DNA of 64,000 nt from Burkholderiaceae bacterium (GTDB taxonomy: Bacteria; Pseudomonadota; Gammaproteobacteria; Burkholderiales; Burkholderiaceae_D). Both the position numbers and the translations under genes were made by a program. Position 1 is the first letter of the stretch. Each line of letters begins with the position of its first letter. This document shows, piece by piece, positions 54,242 through 62,885 of this stretch. The notes under the pieces are model-generated. The model was not told where the DNA came from. It ran no database searches and worked only from the letters and a program-made list of their open reading frames with translations. Location: contig JAOASL010000047.1 of assembly GCA_030158675.1 (NCBI GenBank), forward strand, positions 1-64,000, in the 5' to 3' direction.

Positions 54242-55588
54242 TCACCTATTAATCCACGCGAGCGGGTCGATTGCCCGTCCTTGATGGCGTATTTCGAAGT
54301 ATAAACCCGAATGTTCATTGCCGCCGCTGTTGCCCACGGTGGCGATCGCCTCGCCGGTCCGTACCCGGTCGCCCGGTCGTTTCAGCAGTGCCTGGTTGTT
54401 GCCGTAAATGCTCATGTATTCGCCACCATGGTCCACGATCAGCAGGTTGCCGAAACCGCGCATCCAGTCGGCGAAGATCACTTCGCCGGCACCGGTCGAG
54501 TGCACCTCGCTGCCCTCCGGCGCCCGAATGAAGATGCCCTTCCAGCTTGGGCCGTCGGCACGCTTCGTGCCATAGGTCGCGGCCAGTTCGCCATTGACCG
54601 GCAGTTTGCTTTTGCCGCGCAGTGCAGCGAAGGCAGCGCCGTCCGGCGGAGGCAGTTCGGCCGGTGCGGGGTCTGGCCGGCGCGACGCCGCCTTCGGCGC
54701 CTGCGCTGTGCTGCCCTTGTCGTCCTTGCGCACGGTGTCGGCCGCATGCGCGCGTTCGCGGGCCACCGCTTCGGCACGCGCGCGCTCGCGCCGCGCGGCC
54801 GCTTCCTGCCCGGCCTTGCGCTGTTGCGCGATCAGGCTGGCTAGCCGGCCGACCAGGGACGACAGTCTTTCCTCGTCGCGTGCCAGGCTGCCGGCTTCCT
54901 TGCGCTGCGCACCCAGCTTGTCCGTCAGCTGCGCGACCAGCGTTTGGCGCCTGCCTTTTTCCTTCTCCAGCAGCGCCTTTTGTTCGCGCTGTTCGTCGCC
55001 GATGTCCTCCAGCACGGCGCGCGCCTCTTCGGCATCAGCCCGGTTGCTCTCGATTGCGGCGATGTCGTCCTGCAGCTTGCCGATTGCCTTCGTCTGCTCG
55101 GCCGACACATAGCCGAGATAGCGCAACTCGCGCGCGATACGGTTTGGGTTGTCGCCAGACAGCAGCAGCCGCACGCGGTCGTCGTGGCCGGCGATGTACT
55201 GCTCGCGCAGCATGTTTTCCAGCCGCCGGCGTTGTTGTGCGACCGCGGCCTCGAGCTGCTGCTGGTCCTTATTAAGCAGGTCCAGCGTTCGTTCGGTGCG
55301 TAGTTGTTCCGCAGCCAGGTCGCGCAACGCGCGGTTGGCATTCGAGATAGCGGCCTCGGACGCCGCCAGCGCGTCGGCTGCATTGCCTTGCGCTTTCTCG
55401 GTTTTGGCGATGTCAGCCTTCAGCGCGGCGAGCTTTTTGCGCAGTTCTTCGCGTTCCTGCTCGGCCTGCTGCTTCTGCCGACTGCGTTCGGCCGACTTCG
55501 GCCCCTGCGCGGTGACGAGCGCAGGTATGCCCGGCCCGAGTACGAGTGCAACCAGCAGGGGGGCGAGGAGGTGTCGGGCCGTCGGCAT
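54242..55588 (-). CDS. envC: EnvC-like murein hydrolase activator
   Basis: A 448-residue exported protein. After a signal peptide comes a long coiled coil (about residues 30-260, heptads rich in Gln/Glu/Arg) and a C-terminal LytM/M23 domain (about 335-448). The zinc ligands are lost: where active M23 enzymes have HxxxD the text is GPSWKGIFI, and the HxH is replaced in HSGLYFEIRHQG. As in EnvC, it probably activates amidases at the septum and does not cut itself. It lies between gpmA (five bases upstream) and ctpA. Confidence 0.9.
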   Translation of the reverse strand: MPTARHLLAPLLVALVLGPGIPALVTAQGPKSAERSRQKQQAEQEREELRKKLAALKADIAKTEKAQGNAADALAASEAAISNANRALRDLAAEQLRTERTLDLLNKDQQQLEAAVAQQRRRLENMLREQYIAGHDDRVRLLLSGDNPNRIARELRYLGYVSAEQTKAIGKLQDDIAAIESNRADAEEARAVLEDIGDEQREQKALLEKEKGRRQTLVAQLTDKLGAQRKEAGSLARDEERLSSLVGRLASLIAQQRKAGQEAAARRERARAEAVARERAHAADTVRKDDKGSTAQAPKAASRRPDPAPAELPPPDGAAFAALRGKSKLPVNGELAATYGTKRADGPSWKGIFIRAPEGSEVHSTGAGEVIFADWMRGFGNLLIVDHGGEYMSIYGNNQALLKRPGDRVRTGEAIATVGNSGGNEHSGLYFEIRHQGRAIDPLAWINR

Positions 55589-55593
55589 GGCGC

Positions 55594-56340
55594 TTATTTC
55601 GCCTTGCCTTGGTTTGCGACGGCTTTCATCGCGGCCTCGATTGCGGCTGCATCGCCGAGGTAGTAGCTCTTGATCGGCTTCAGGTCTGCATCCAGTTCGT
55701 AGACCAGCGGCTGGCCGTTCGGGATGTTCAGGCCGACGATGTCGGCGTCGCTGATGTCATCGAGATGCTTGATCAGCGCGCGCAGGCTGTTGCCGTGCGC
55801 AGAAACCAGAATCTGGCGACCCGCGCGGATCGCCGGCGCGATCGATTCGTTCCAGAACGGCAGCACGCGCGCGACGGTATCCTTCAGGCACTCAGTCAGC
55901 GGAATCTGCTCGCGCGACAGCCCGACATAGCGCGGGTCGCTGTACGCGGTGCGCGGGTCGTTCGGGTCGAGCGCCAGTGGCGGCGTGTCATAGCTGCGAC
56001 GCCAGACCAGCACCTGTGCGTCGCCGTATTTGGCAGCGGTCTCGGCCTTGTCCAGGCCTTGCAGCGCGCCGTAATGGCGCTCGTTCAGCCGCCAGCTGTG
56101 CACGGTTGGCAGCCACATCAGGTCCATTTCGTCCAGCGTGTTCCACAGCGTGCGGATCGCGCGTTTCAGCACCGAGGTATAGGTCAGGTCGAACTTGAAG
56201 CCGGCGTCTTTCAGGATGCGCCCCGCCTCGCGTGCCTCGGCGACGCCCTTGTCGGTCAGGTCGACGTCGACCCAGCCGGTGAATCGGTTCTCACGGTTCC
56301 AGACGGATTCGCCGTGGCGCATGAAGACGATCTTGTACAT
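55594..56340 (-). CDS. gpmA: 2,3-bisphosphoglycerate-dependent phosphoglycerate mutase
   Basis: A 248-residue glycolytic enzyme that interconverts 3- and 2-phosphoglycerate. The catalytic His is in [37 protein letters not shown] and [15 protein letters not shown] are family signatures. The start at 56340 is the ATG of [10 protein letters not shown]; a much longer in-frame extension upstream has no homology and overlaps the divergent rhodanese gene. It begins the gpmA-envC-ctpA unit. Confidence 0.96.
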   Translation of the reverse strand: MYKIVFMRHGESVWNRENRFTGWVDVDLTDKGVAEAREAGRILKDAGFKFDLTYTSVLKRAIRTLWNTLDEMDLMWLPTVHSWRLNERHYGALQGLDKAETAAKYGDAQVLVWRRSYDTPPLALDPNDPRTAYSDPRYVGLSREQIPLTECLKDTVARVLPFWNESIAPAIRAGRQILVSAHGNSLRALIKHLDDISDADIVGLNIPNGQPLVYELDADLKPIKSYYLGDAAAIEAAMKAVANQGKAK

Positions 56341-56420
56341 GAAGAAGTCCTGCAGGATTGAAGTTGACGGAAGCCCGGGCCGGCGCATGAGCCTGCGCCG
56401 CCGTGACAAGCCCGTTATTC

Positions 56421-56426
56421 TATAAT
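56421..56426 (+). promoter_or_regulatory. -10 box ahead of the rhodanese gene
   Basis: A perfect TATAAT lies 31 bases upstream of the GTG at 56458. It includes the ATG at 56425, so that ATG cannot be the translation start of this transcript. The -35 is not clear. Confidence 0.5.
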
Positions 56427-56457
56427 GCAGCGCTTGCCCGAAACGAATGGAATCTCC

Positions 56458-56862
56458 GTGGAATTTTTGATTAACAATATCTGGCTGATCCTGGCCGCCC
56501 TGCTTTCCGGTGGCGCGTTGCTGTTTCCATCGCTTATGCGCGGCAAAGGCACCTTGTCGACGCTGCAGGCGACCCAGCTGCTCAACCAGGGCAAGGTGGC
56601 CATCGTCGATGTGCGCAGCCCCGAGGAATTCAGTGGCGGACATCTGCGCTTGTCGAAGAACATACCGCTGGCCCAGCTTGGCGAGCGCATCGGCGAGCTC
56701 GACAAGTCTGCTGCGGTGCTGGTCATCTGCGCGTCCGGTTCGCGTGCCTCGCGCGCGGCAGCGCAGCTCAGGCGCGCCGGCTTCGGCCAGGTGCACGTGC
56801 TGGGCGGCGGATTCGGCGAATGGCAGTCGCAGGGACTGCCTGTCACTAAGGCAAAAGCCTGA
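56458..56862 (+). CDS. Membrane-anchored rhodanese-like protein
   Basis: A 134-residue protein with one N-terminal membrane segment ([21 protein letters not shown]) and a rhodanese domain. The persulphide-forming Cys is in [39 protein letters not shown] is the first rhodanese signature. The GTG at 56458 is used because the upstream ATG lies within the -10 box; GGAA precedes it. The order rhodanese-grxC-secB-gpsA is common in proteobacteria. Confidence 0.88.
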   Translation: MEFLINNIWLILAALLSGGALLFPSLMRGKGTLSTLQATQLLNQGKVAIVDVRSPEEFSGGHLRLSKNIPLAQLGERIGELDKSAAVLVICASGSRASRAAAQLRRAGFGQVHVLGGGFGEWQSQGLPVTKAKA

Positions 56863-56863
56863 C

Positions 56864-56899
56864 GCATCAACCCGAGGCATCAACCCAAGGCATCAACTT
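56864..56899 (+). repeat. Three 13-base tandem repeats
   Basis: GCATCAACCC recurs at 56864-56873 and 56877-56886 and, with two changes, at 56890-56899, at 13-base steps. The array fills the 53-base gap between the rhodanese gene and grxC. No function is evident; slippage is the likely origin. Confidence 0.8.
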
Positions 56900-56915
56900 C
56901 AGGGAGCATAGACAG

Positions 56916-57179
56916 ATGGGAGCGAAGGTCAGGATGTACAGCACGGCGGTCTGCCCGTACTGCAATATGGCGGAGCGGCTGTTGAAGTCCAAGGGCGTGG
57001 AGGCGATCGAAAAGATCCGCGTCGACCTGGAGCCTGCGCAGCGCGCGCTGATGATGGAAATGACCGGCCGGCGTACCGTGCCGCAGATTTACATCGGCGA
57101 GGTGCACGTCGGCGGCTTCGATGATTTGTCGGCGCTCGATCGCGAAGGCAAGCTCGACCCGCTGCTGCAGGGCGCCTGA
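56916..57179 (+). CDS. grxC: Glutaredoxin 3
   Basis: An 87-residue dithiol glutaredoxin. The active site is CPYC in YSTAVCPYCNMAERLL, the cis-proline is in RRTVPQIYIG, and GGFDDL is the glutathione-binding end. It uses glutathione, whose synthesis genes gshA-gshB are also in this window. It follows the rhodanese gene and precedes secB. Confidence 0.95.
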   Translation: MGAKVRMYSTAVCPYCNMAERLLKSKGVEAIEKIRVDLEPAQRALMMEMTGRRTVPQIYIGEVHVGGFDDLSALDREGKLDPLLQGA

Positions 57180-57213
57180 GCGCCTGAACATGGTTGTTTT
57201 CCGGGGCCGCGAT

Positions 57214-57233
57214 GCAAGGCCTTGGGGCCTTGC
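57214..57233 (+). terminator. Perfect hairpin between grxC and secB
   Basis: GCAAGGCC (57214-57221) pairs with GGCCTTGC (57226-57233) across the loop TTGG, 35 bases past the grxC stop. No U-run follows. The rest of the 258-base gap holds nothing clear apart from a possible -10 TACGAT near 57354. Confidence 0.4.
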
Positions 57234-57437
57234 GCGGGCTTCTGAGACGTGCGTACCCGATGCGTGGCCTGCGAACGCACCGCACAAGCTGGCGCAACGG
57301 GTGCGTCGTCCGCCTCGCCGGATGCCGGGTATCCACGCGGCGTGCAGGTCATGTACGATGTCGCCTCCTGCGGTTTGCGGCAATTCCGGCCGCGCCGCCG
57401 CACCGATTGATCCACTATCCCAAACCGAAAGCGATTC

Positions 57438-57905
57438 ATGTCTGACCAGATCCAGCCCGAGCAGCAGCCTGTCTTCAACATCCAGCGTCTGTACCTGAAG
57501 GACATGTCGCTGGAGCAGCCGAATTCGCCGGCCATCTTCCTCGAGCAGGAAGCGCCGAGCATCGAGGTGCAACTCGATGTCGGCAACGACAAGCTGGCTG
57601 ACGGCATCTATGAGGCGACCATCACCATCACCGTGACCGCGAAGATCGGCGACAAGGTCGCTTTCCTGGTCGAATGCAAGCAAGCCGGCATTTTCGAGGC
57701 GCGCAACATTCCCGATGGCCAGATGGAGCCGCTGCTCGGCATCGCCTGCCCGAACATCATTTACCCGTACCTGCGAGCTAACATCGCGGACACGGTCACT
57801 CGCGCGGGCTTCCCGCCAATCCACCTGACCGAGATCAATTTCGAAGTTTTCTACCATCAGCGTCGCGAGGCCATGGCCGAGGGCGCGTCCCAGCCGGTGC
57901 AATAA
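57438..57905 (+). CDS. secB: Protein-export chaperone SecB
   Basis: A 155-residue tetrameric chaperone that keeps preproteins unfolded and hands them to SecA. Conserved stretches are [61 protein letters not shown]. Length is normal. It precedes the SH3 protein gene by four bases and gpsA further on, as in many proteobacteria. Confidence 0.96.
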   Translation: MSDQIQPEQQPVFNIQRLYLKDMSLEQPNSPAIFLEQEAPSIEVQLDVGNDKLADGIYEATITITVTAKIGDKVAFLVECKQAGIFEARNIPDGQMEPLLGIACPNIIYPYLRANIADTVTRAGFPPIHLTEINFEVFYHQRREAMAEGASQPVQ

Positions 57906-57909
57906 GGCC

Positions 57910-58353
57910 ATGCGTGCGCCGCGCCATTTCGCACCGGTCATGCTTTTGGCATTGGCAGGGGCGGTGCATGCCGTCGATTTCCGCTCAGTCGGTCCCAGTC
58001 CGGCCGTGATGCACGACGCCCCCGCCGCCAAGGCGAAAAAACTGTACGTGGCACCAGCGGGCATGCCGGTCGAAATCGTCGTTACCTCCGGCGAGTGGAG
58101 TCGCGTGCGCGACGCTGCCGGCGAACTCGCGTGGATCGACAGCAAGGCGCTGTCGGAAAAGCGCATGCTGGTCGTCGATGTGGCCCAGGCGCAGGCGAGG
58201 CGCAGCGCCACCGATGCTGCGCCGGTCGCATTCACGGTCACGAAGGGCGTACTGCTGGAGCTGGCCGGTCCGATCGCATCGGGCTGGATCAAGGTGCGTC
58301 ATCGCGACGGCGATGTGGGCTTCCTGAAAGCCGAAGAAGTCTGGGGCGAATGA
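57910..58353 (+). CDS. Exported SH3-domain protein
   Basis: A 147-residue protein with a signal peptide ([12 protein letters not shown], cleavage near residue 21) and two SH3-like repeats: about residues 23-80 ([26 protein letters not shown]...[15 protein letters not shown]) and 95-147 ([42 protein letters not shown]). Such repeats often bind wall peptides. It lies between secB and gpsA and overlaps gpsA by four bases. Confidence 0.82.
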   Translation: MRAPRHFAPVMLLALAGAVHAVDFRSVGPSPAVMHDAPAAKAKKLYVAPAGMPVEIVVTSGEWSRVRDAAGELAWIDSKALSEKRMLVVDVAQAQARRSATDAAPVAFTVTKGVLLELAGPIASGWIKVRHRDGDVGFLKAEEVWGE

Positions 58354-59342
58354 ATATTTCCATCCTTGGCGCCGGCGCCTGGGGCACAGCGCTTGCCATC
58401 GCGCTGGCGCCGCGCCAGGCGGTGCTGCTGTGGGGCCGTGACCCGGGCACCATCGCGGCGCTGGTCGATGCGCGCGAGAACCGGCGTTATCTCCCTGGCC
58501 TGGCCTTTCCCGAATCACTGCAACTGTCATCCCAACTGCACACGGCGCTCACGCATGCGCGCGACGGCCTGCTGATTATCGCGACCTCGGTCGCCGGCCT
58601 GCGGCCGATGCTGCATGCGCTGCACGAATTCAACGTACCCAATGTCGTCTGGCTGTGCAAAGGTTTCGAGCAGGGCAGCGCGCTGTTGCCGCATCAGGTC
58701 GCGCAGCAAGAACTGGGCGACGCCGTCCCCGCTGGCGCGCTGTCCGGGCCGTCGTTTGCACAGGAGACAGCGCGCGGACTGCCGTGCGCGCTGACCATCG
58801 GCTCGCGCGACGCCGAGCTGCGCCGCACGGTGGTGGCGGCAGTGCACGGAGCGAACATCCGCGTGTACTCGACGGATGACCTGATCGGCGTCGAAGTCGG
58901 TGGCGCGGTGAAGAACGTGCTCGCGATCGCCACCGGCATTGCCGATGGCCTCGGCCTGGGCATGAATGCGCGCGCCGCGCTGATCACGCGCGGTCTGGCC
59001 GAGATCACCCGACTCGGTGTCGCGCTGGGTGGTCGCAGCGAGACCTTCATGGGGTTGACCGGCATGGGCGACCTGATTCTTACCTGTACCGGCGACTTGT
59101 CGCGCAACCGTCAGGTCGGGCTCGGCATTGCCGCTGGCAAGTCGCTCGATACCATCATCACTGAACTCGGTCATGTTGCCGAAGGGGTGCGCTGCGTGCA
59201 GGCAGTGCATGCGCTGGCGCAGCGCCAGGGCATCACGATGCCCATTGTCGATGCCGTCGCACGCGTGCTGTTCGAGGGCGAAGCGCCGCAGCACGCAATA
59301 CAGCAACTGCTCGCCCGTGAAGCCCGCGAAGAATCGATCTGA
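58350..59342 (+). CDS. gpsA: Glycerol-3-phosphate dehydrogenase [NAD(P)+]
   Basis: A 330-residue enzyme that makes sn-glycerol 3-phosphate for phospholipid synthesis. The NAD(P)-binding motif is [15 protein letters not shown], the catalytic Lys lies in [22 protein letters not shown], and [10 protein letters not shown] and [20 protein letters not shown] are family signatures. The ATG overlaps the stop of the SH3 gene. The longer upstream frame is not homologous. Confidence 0.95.
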   Translation: MNISILGAGAWGTALAIALAPRQAVLLWGRDPGTIAALVDARENRRYLPGLAFPESLQLSSQLHTALTHARDGLLIIATSVAGLRPMLHALHEFNVPNVVWLCKGFEQGSALLPHQVAQQELGDAVPAGALSGPSFAQETARGLPCALTIGSRDAELRRTVVAAVHGANIRVYSTDDLIGVEVGGAVKNVLAIATGIADGLGLGMNARAALITRGLAEITRLGVALGGRSETFMGLTGMGDLILTCTGDLSRNRQVGLGIAAGKSLDTIITELGHVAEGVRCVQAVHALAQRQGITMPIVDAVARVLFEGEAPQHAIQQLLAREAREESI

Positions 59343-59354
59343 CCGACGCGCCCC

Positions 59355-59690
59355 TCACACCGCCGGCACCCTGACCAGCGTCAGCAACGCCGAGCTATCC
59401 TCGTTCGCTGTGAGCGAATGCGGCACTCCGCCTGAGAGAAACAGCAACTCCCCTGCCGCCAGCGGAATCGTCAGTCCGTGCGCATGCACAGTCAGCTTTC
59501 CTTCAATGCACTGTATCGTCATCTCGCCATCGACCTTGTGTTCCGGAACTGAGCGTCCCTTGTGAAGAACACTGCGTATCAGTTCCAGATGGGCGGTGCG
59601 CACGATCGCCGTCGACATTGCTGTCGGCAGGCGAACGCCTAGCGGCTTGAGATCGACCACATCGCCGGAAGTTGCATGCGGCAGTGACAT
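59355..59690 (-). CDS. Small cupin protein
   Basis: A 111-residue single-domain cupin. The first motif is in LHKGRSVPEHKVDGEMTIQCIEGKLTVHAHG, with only part of the usual G(X)5HXH(X)3,4E(X)6G metal set; the second is in LAAGELLFLSGGVPHSLTANED. A metal-binding or regulatory role is possible. The start at 59690 gives MSLPHATSG. It converges with gpsA and is divergent from gspG. Confidence 0.75.
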   Translation of the reverse strand: MSLPHATSGDVVDLKPLGVRLPTAMSTAIVRTAHLELIRSVLHKGRSVPEHKVDGEMTIQCIEGKLTVHAHGLTIPLAAGELLFLSGGVPHSLTANEDSSALLTLVRVPAV

Positions 59691-59884
59691 TCTTTTTTCC
59701 CTTTCCGTGTCCCTGCTTGACCTATGTCGATCGCGAAAATTCCCCGTGCTGAATAATCGCTGAACCCCGCGCAAGCCGTTCCGCGGCAGGGCGGCACCGG
59801 CACTTTCCGATGCGACGCGAGTCTGAAAATTGTTGTTCGGCGGTTTGATTCCTACGGCTTGGCAACGGATTCAGGAAAGGATCT

Positions 59885-60331
59885 ATGCGGAAGATTTCCC
59901 CCGGTCCTGCATCGCACGTGCGTGGCTTCACGCTGATCGAGATCATGGTGGTAGTGGTGATCATGGGTGTGCTCGCTGCGCTGGTGGTGCCACGGCTGAT
60001 GGGCCGGACCGATGACGCACGTATCTTGGCCGCGCGGCAGGATATTGCGACGCTGATGCAGGCGCTCAAACTGTACCGGCTGGACAATCAGCGCTTCCCC
60101 ACCACCGAGCAGGGTCTGCAGGCACTGGTGACGCGGCCGACGGCGGCGCCGGTGCCGCCGAACTGGAAGACCGGCGGCTATCTCGACCGGCTCAACCGCG
60201 ATCCCTGGGGTAATCCCTACCAATACCTGTCGCCCGGCACGCGCGGTGAAGTCGACATTTTCTCGTATGGCGCCGACGGCAAACCCGGCGGCACCGGCAA
60301 TGATGCGGACATTGGTTCCTGGGCTGAATAA
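59885..60331 (+). CDS. gspG: Type II secretion major pseudopilin GspG
   Basis: A 148-residue pseudopilin. The prepilin peptidase site is RG|FTLIEIMVVVVIMGVLAALVV with the conserved Glu at +5. The C-terminal part (DPWGNPYQYLSPG and SYGADGKPGGTGNDADIGSW) is the calcium-binding region of GspG. AGGAAAGG gives a strong ribosome site. It opens the gspGHIJKL set; gspC, gspD, gspE and gspF are not in the window upstream. Confidence 0.95.
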   Translation: MRKISPGPASHVRGFTLIEIMVVVVIMGVLAALVVPRLMGRTDDARILAARQDIATLMQALKLYRLDNQRFPTTEQGLQALVTRPTAAPVPPNWKTGGYLDRLNRDPWGNPYQYLSPGTRGEVDIFSYGADGKPGGTGNDADIGSWAE

Positions 60332-60398
60332 GCAGCCGCCCGGACGCGCGCCGGCGCGCTGGCCTGCGCCGGCGGGGTGTGGGCGGCGCACATGGCGC

Positions 60399-60917
60399 GT
60401 GAGCCTCGTGCAGCGTGCGCTGCGTGTGCCGAATGCGCCGGATGCGGGTCATGGCGGTTATCAGGCCGGCTTCACCTTGCTCGAATTGCTGGTCGTGCTG
60501 GTAATCGTCGGCGTCATGCTGGGCGCGGTCGCATTGAACGCGAACCCGGGTGACCGGCAGGTGTTGCAGAACGAGGCACAGCGCATCGCGCTGTTGCTGC
60601 AGCTGGCGCGCGACGAAGCGATCGTGCGCAACCAGCCGGTAGCATTCGAGGCGGATGACTACCGCTATCGCTTCCTGGTTCGCAGTGACAGCCAGTGGAA
60701 CGCGCTGGCCGGCGATGCGCAGCTGCGTGAGCGTGCTTACCGGCGCGCGCCCTTGCAGCTGCTGCTGCAGCCGCAGTCGCCTGCGGGCGACCGGCTGCCG
60801 GTGCGCATCGTGTTTGGCCGCGAGCCGGTCGACAAGGCCTTCGCGCTGACGCTCGCGCGCGAGGGGCACAGCGCGACGATACGCGCCGACGGTATCGGTA
60901 ACTTTCAGGTGGAATGA
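60399..60917 (+). CDS. gspH: Type II secretion pseudopilin GspH
   Basis: A 172-residue minor pseudopilin with cleavage site QAG|FTLLELLVVLVIVGVML. The mature domain (VLQNEAQRIALLLQLARDEAIVRNQPVAFEADDYRYRF) matches GspH. The start is uncertain: GTG at 60399, used here, gives a 25-residue leader; ATG 60300/60303 within gspG would give a longer one. It follows gspG by 67 bases, and gspI overlaps its stop by four bases. Confidence 0.85.
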   Translation: MSLVQRALRVPNAPDAGHGGYQAGFTLLELLVVLVIVGVMLGAVALNANPGDRQVLQNEAQRIALLLQLARDEAIVRNQPVAFEADDYRYRFLVRSDSQWNALAGDAQLRERAYRRAPLQLLLQPQSPAGDRLPVRIVFGREPVDKAFALTLAREGHSATIRADGIGNFQVE

Positions 60918-61306
60918 GCGCGATGACGACGCATCCGACCGGCAGCGCGCGGCAGGCAGGTTTCACCCTGCTTGAGGTGCTGGTGGCGTTGGTGATCATC
61001 GGCACCGCGCTGGCCGCGAGCCTGCGCGCGATCGGCAGCCTGACGCAAAACAGCAGTGACTTGCGTGCGGCGATGATGGCTACCTGGTCCGCCGAAAACC
61101 GGCTGACGCAGATCCGGCTGGCCCACGAGTGGCCAGCGCTGGGCAATCGCACGTTCGCGTGTGCGCAGGGTGATTTGCCATTGCGCTGCGACGAACACAT
61201 CGTCGCCACGCCCAACCCCGCATTCCGGCGCGTTGAGCTGTCGGTGCTCGACGGCAGCGGCCGCCGCATCCTGATGTTGTCGCAGGTGGTGCCGAATGCG
61301 TTGTAA
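60914..61306 (+). CDS. gspI: Type II secretion pseudopilin GspI
   Basis: A 130-residue minor pseudopilin. The cleavage site is RQAG|FTLLEVLVALVIIGTALAAS; TWSAENRLTQIRLAHEWP is typical of the GspI mature domain. With GspJ and GspK it forms the tip of the pseudopilus. Start and stop overlap gspH and gspJ. Confidence 0.92.
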   Translation: MSAMTTHPTGSARQAGFTLLEVLVALVIIGTALAASLRAIGSLTQNSSDLRAAMMATWSAENRLTQIRLAHEWPALGNRTFACAQGDLPLRCDEHIVATPNPAFRRVELSVLDGSGRRILMLSQVVPNAL

Positions 61307-61964
61307 CTGGCTGCCGGAGCGCCGCGTGCGTGGCCTGACATTGATCGAATTGCTGGTCGCAATCAGCGTGCTGGCGTTTGTCACCGTGCTCGGCTGGCGC
61401 GGGCTCGATTCGATCACGCGCGCGCGCGCTGGCCTGAATGCCGAGCTGGCGCAGACGCGCGGCCTGCAGCTTGCGTTCGCGCAGTGGCAGACCGACTGCG
61501 CGAACGCGGTCGACGCCGAGACCCTCGACGGGCACGCCCCGCTGCTGATCGATGCGACGCGCGTGACGATCGCCCGGCGCGTGCAGCCGGAAGCGCAGGC
61601 CGGCGCGCTGCAACTGGTGACCTGGCGGCTGCGCGACGGCGTGCTCACGCGCGAAGAGTCGCCGCCGACGCGCGACCTGACCCGTCTCGACCAAGCCTGG
61701 CCGTTTGCGCAGGCCGGCGGCGCGAACGCATTGCGGCTGCAGGACGGCGTGCAGACGATGCAGTTGCGCGTCTGGACCGATGACGGGCGTGGATGGCGCG
61801 GCTGGGAACAGATGGCCGCCGGCATCGTGTCCCGCGGTGCCCTGATGAACCCGCGCGCCGGCACCACTGCGACGCAGACCGACTGGCGCGGGCTTGAGGT
61901 GTCGTTGCAACTGGCCGGTCGTACCGCGCCGTTGACCAAGGTCTTCATGCTGGGGGCCACATGA
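61296..61964 (+). CDS. gspJ: Type II secretion pseudopilin GspJ
   Basis: A 222-residue minor pseudopilin. The cleavage site is RVRG|LTLIELLVAISVLAFVTVLG, with Leu at +1 in place of the usual Phe. LQLAFAQWQTDCAN is the GspJ-like start of the mature domain. It overlaps gspI by 11 bases and gspK by four. Confidence 0.92.
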   Translation: MRCNWLPERRVRGLTLIELLVAISVLAFVTVLGWRGLDSITRARAGLNAELAQTRGLQLAFAQWQTDCANAVDAETLDGHAPLLIDATRVTIARRVQPEAQAGALQLVTWRLRDGVLTREESPPTRDLTRLDQAWPFAQAGGANALRLQDGVQTMQLRVWTDDGRGWRGWEQMAAGIVSRGALMNPRAGTTATQTDWRGLEVSLQLAGRTAPLTKVFMLGAT

Positions 61965-62884
61965 GAGCGGCGCGCACGCGCGGCGTGGCGGTGGTCACGG
62001 CGTTGTTGCTGACCACGCTGGCCATCACCATCGTCGCCAGCCTGTTCTGGCAGCAGCAGGTACAGGTGCGCTCGATCGAGAACCAGCGGCTGCAGTTGCA
62101 GAAGCAATGGGTGCTGCGTGGCGCGCTTGACTGGGCGCGGCTGATCCTGCGCGAAGATGCTAAATATTCCGCGCTTGATGACCTGAACGAACCGTGGGCA
62201 GTGCCGCTGTCGGATACGCGACTGGACCGTTATGTTGAGTCAGCCGCGCTGCGCGGCGACACCGGCAGCGCGGTGCTGTCCGGCGCGATCCAGGACGCGC
62301 AGGCGCGCCTTAATCTGGCTGGCCTGGCCACCCAGGGGCGCGTGAACCCGGACGCGGTCGGCGCGTTCGAGCGGCTGCTAAATGGCCTGCGGCAGGATCC
62401 GGGGCTGGCACGTGCGGCTGCGCAGCGCATCGCTGACAGCCAGCGCGGCGCGATCGTCGGCAATACCGGTGAGCCGCGCCCGATCGGCTTTGTGCAGGTC
62501 GACGATCTGCTCGCCGTGCCAGGATGCACGCCGGCGGTACTCGAGGCGATCCGCGATCAGGTGGTGTTCCTGCCGGTGGCGACGCCAGTCAACGCCAACA
62601 CGGCGTCAGCCGAAGTGCTGGCCGCCCAGTTGCCTGCCTTGTCGCTGGCTGATGCGACCGCGCTGGCGAATTCTCGCCGCAGCGCGAGTTTTCGCGACCT
62701 CGCCGAACTGGCCGCGCGTCTGCCTGGCAAGCCCGCATCGGTTGATCCGGCGCTGTTCTCGGTGGCCAGTGCCTATTTTCTCGTCACTGGCCAGGTGACG
62801 ATACGGCAGGCGACGCTGCGCGTGCAGGCGCTGGTCGAGCGCCAGGGCGCGGCGACCCACCTGCTATGGCTGCGCGAGGCCTGA
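61961..62884 (+). CDS. gspK: Type II secretion minor pseudopilin GspK
   Basis: A 307-residue pseudopilin that caps the tip. The hydrophobic start RTRG|VAVVTALLLTTLAITIVASLFW has no Glu at +5, normal for GspK. The large helical insertion (LNLAGLATQGRVNPDAVGAFERLLNGL) and PVNANTASAEVLAAQLPALSL are family features. It overlaps gspJ by four bases; gspL starts two bases after. Confidence 0.93.
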   Translation: MRAARTRGVAVVTALLLTTLAITIVASLFWQQQVQVRSIENQRLQLQKQWVLRGALDWARLILREDAKYSALDDLNEPWAVPLSDTRLDRYVESAALRGDTGSAVLSGAIQDAQARLNLAGLATQGRVNPDAVGAFERLLNGLRQDPGLARAAAQRIADSQRGAIVGNTGEPRPIGFVQVDDLLAVPGCTPAVLEAIRDQVVFLPVATPVNANTASAEVLAAQLPALSLADATALANSRRSASFRDLAELAARLPGKPASVDPALFSVASAYFLVTGQVTIRQATLRVQALVERQGAATHLLWLREA

Positions 62885-62885
62885 C

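Noticed and set aside
54242-54600. LytM domain read as an active endopeptidase
   Set aside because: The zinc-binding His/Asp and HxH residues are missing, so it is better read as an EnvC-type activator.
56341-56883. N-terminal extension of gpmA by about 180 codons
   Set aside because: It overlaps the divergent rhodanese gene and its promoter, and the product before [10 protein letters not shown] has no homology.
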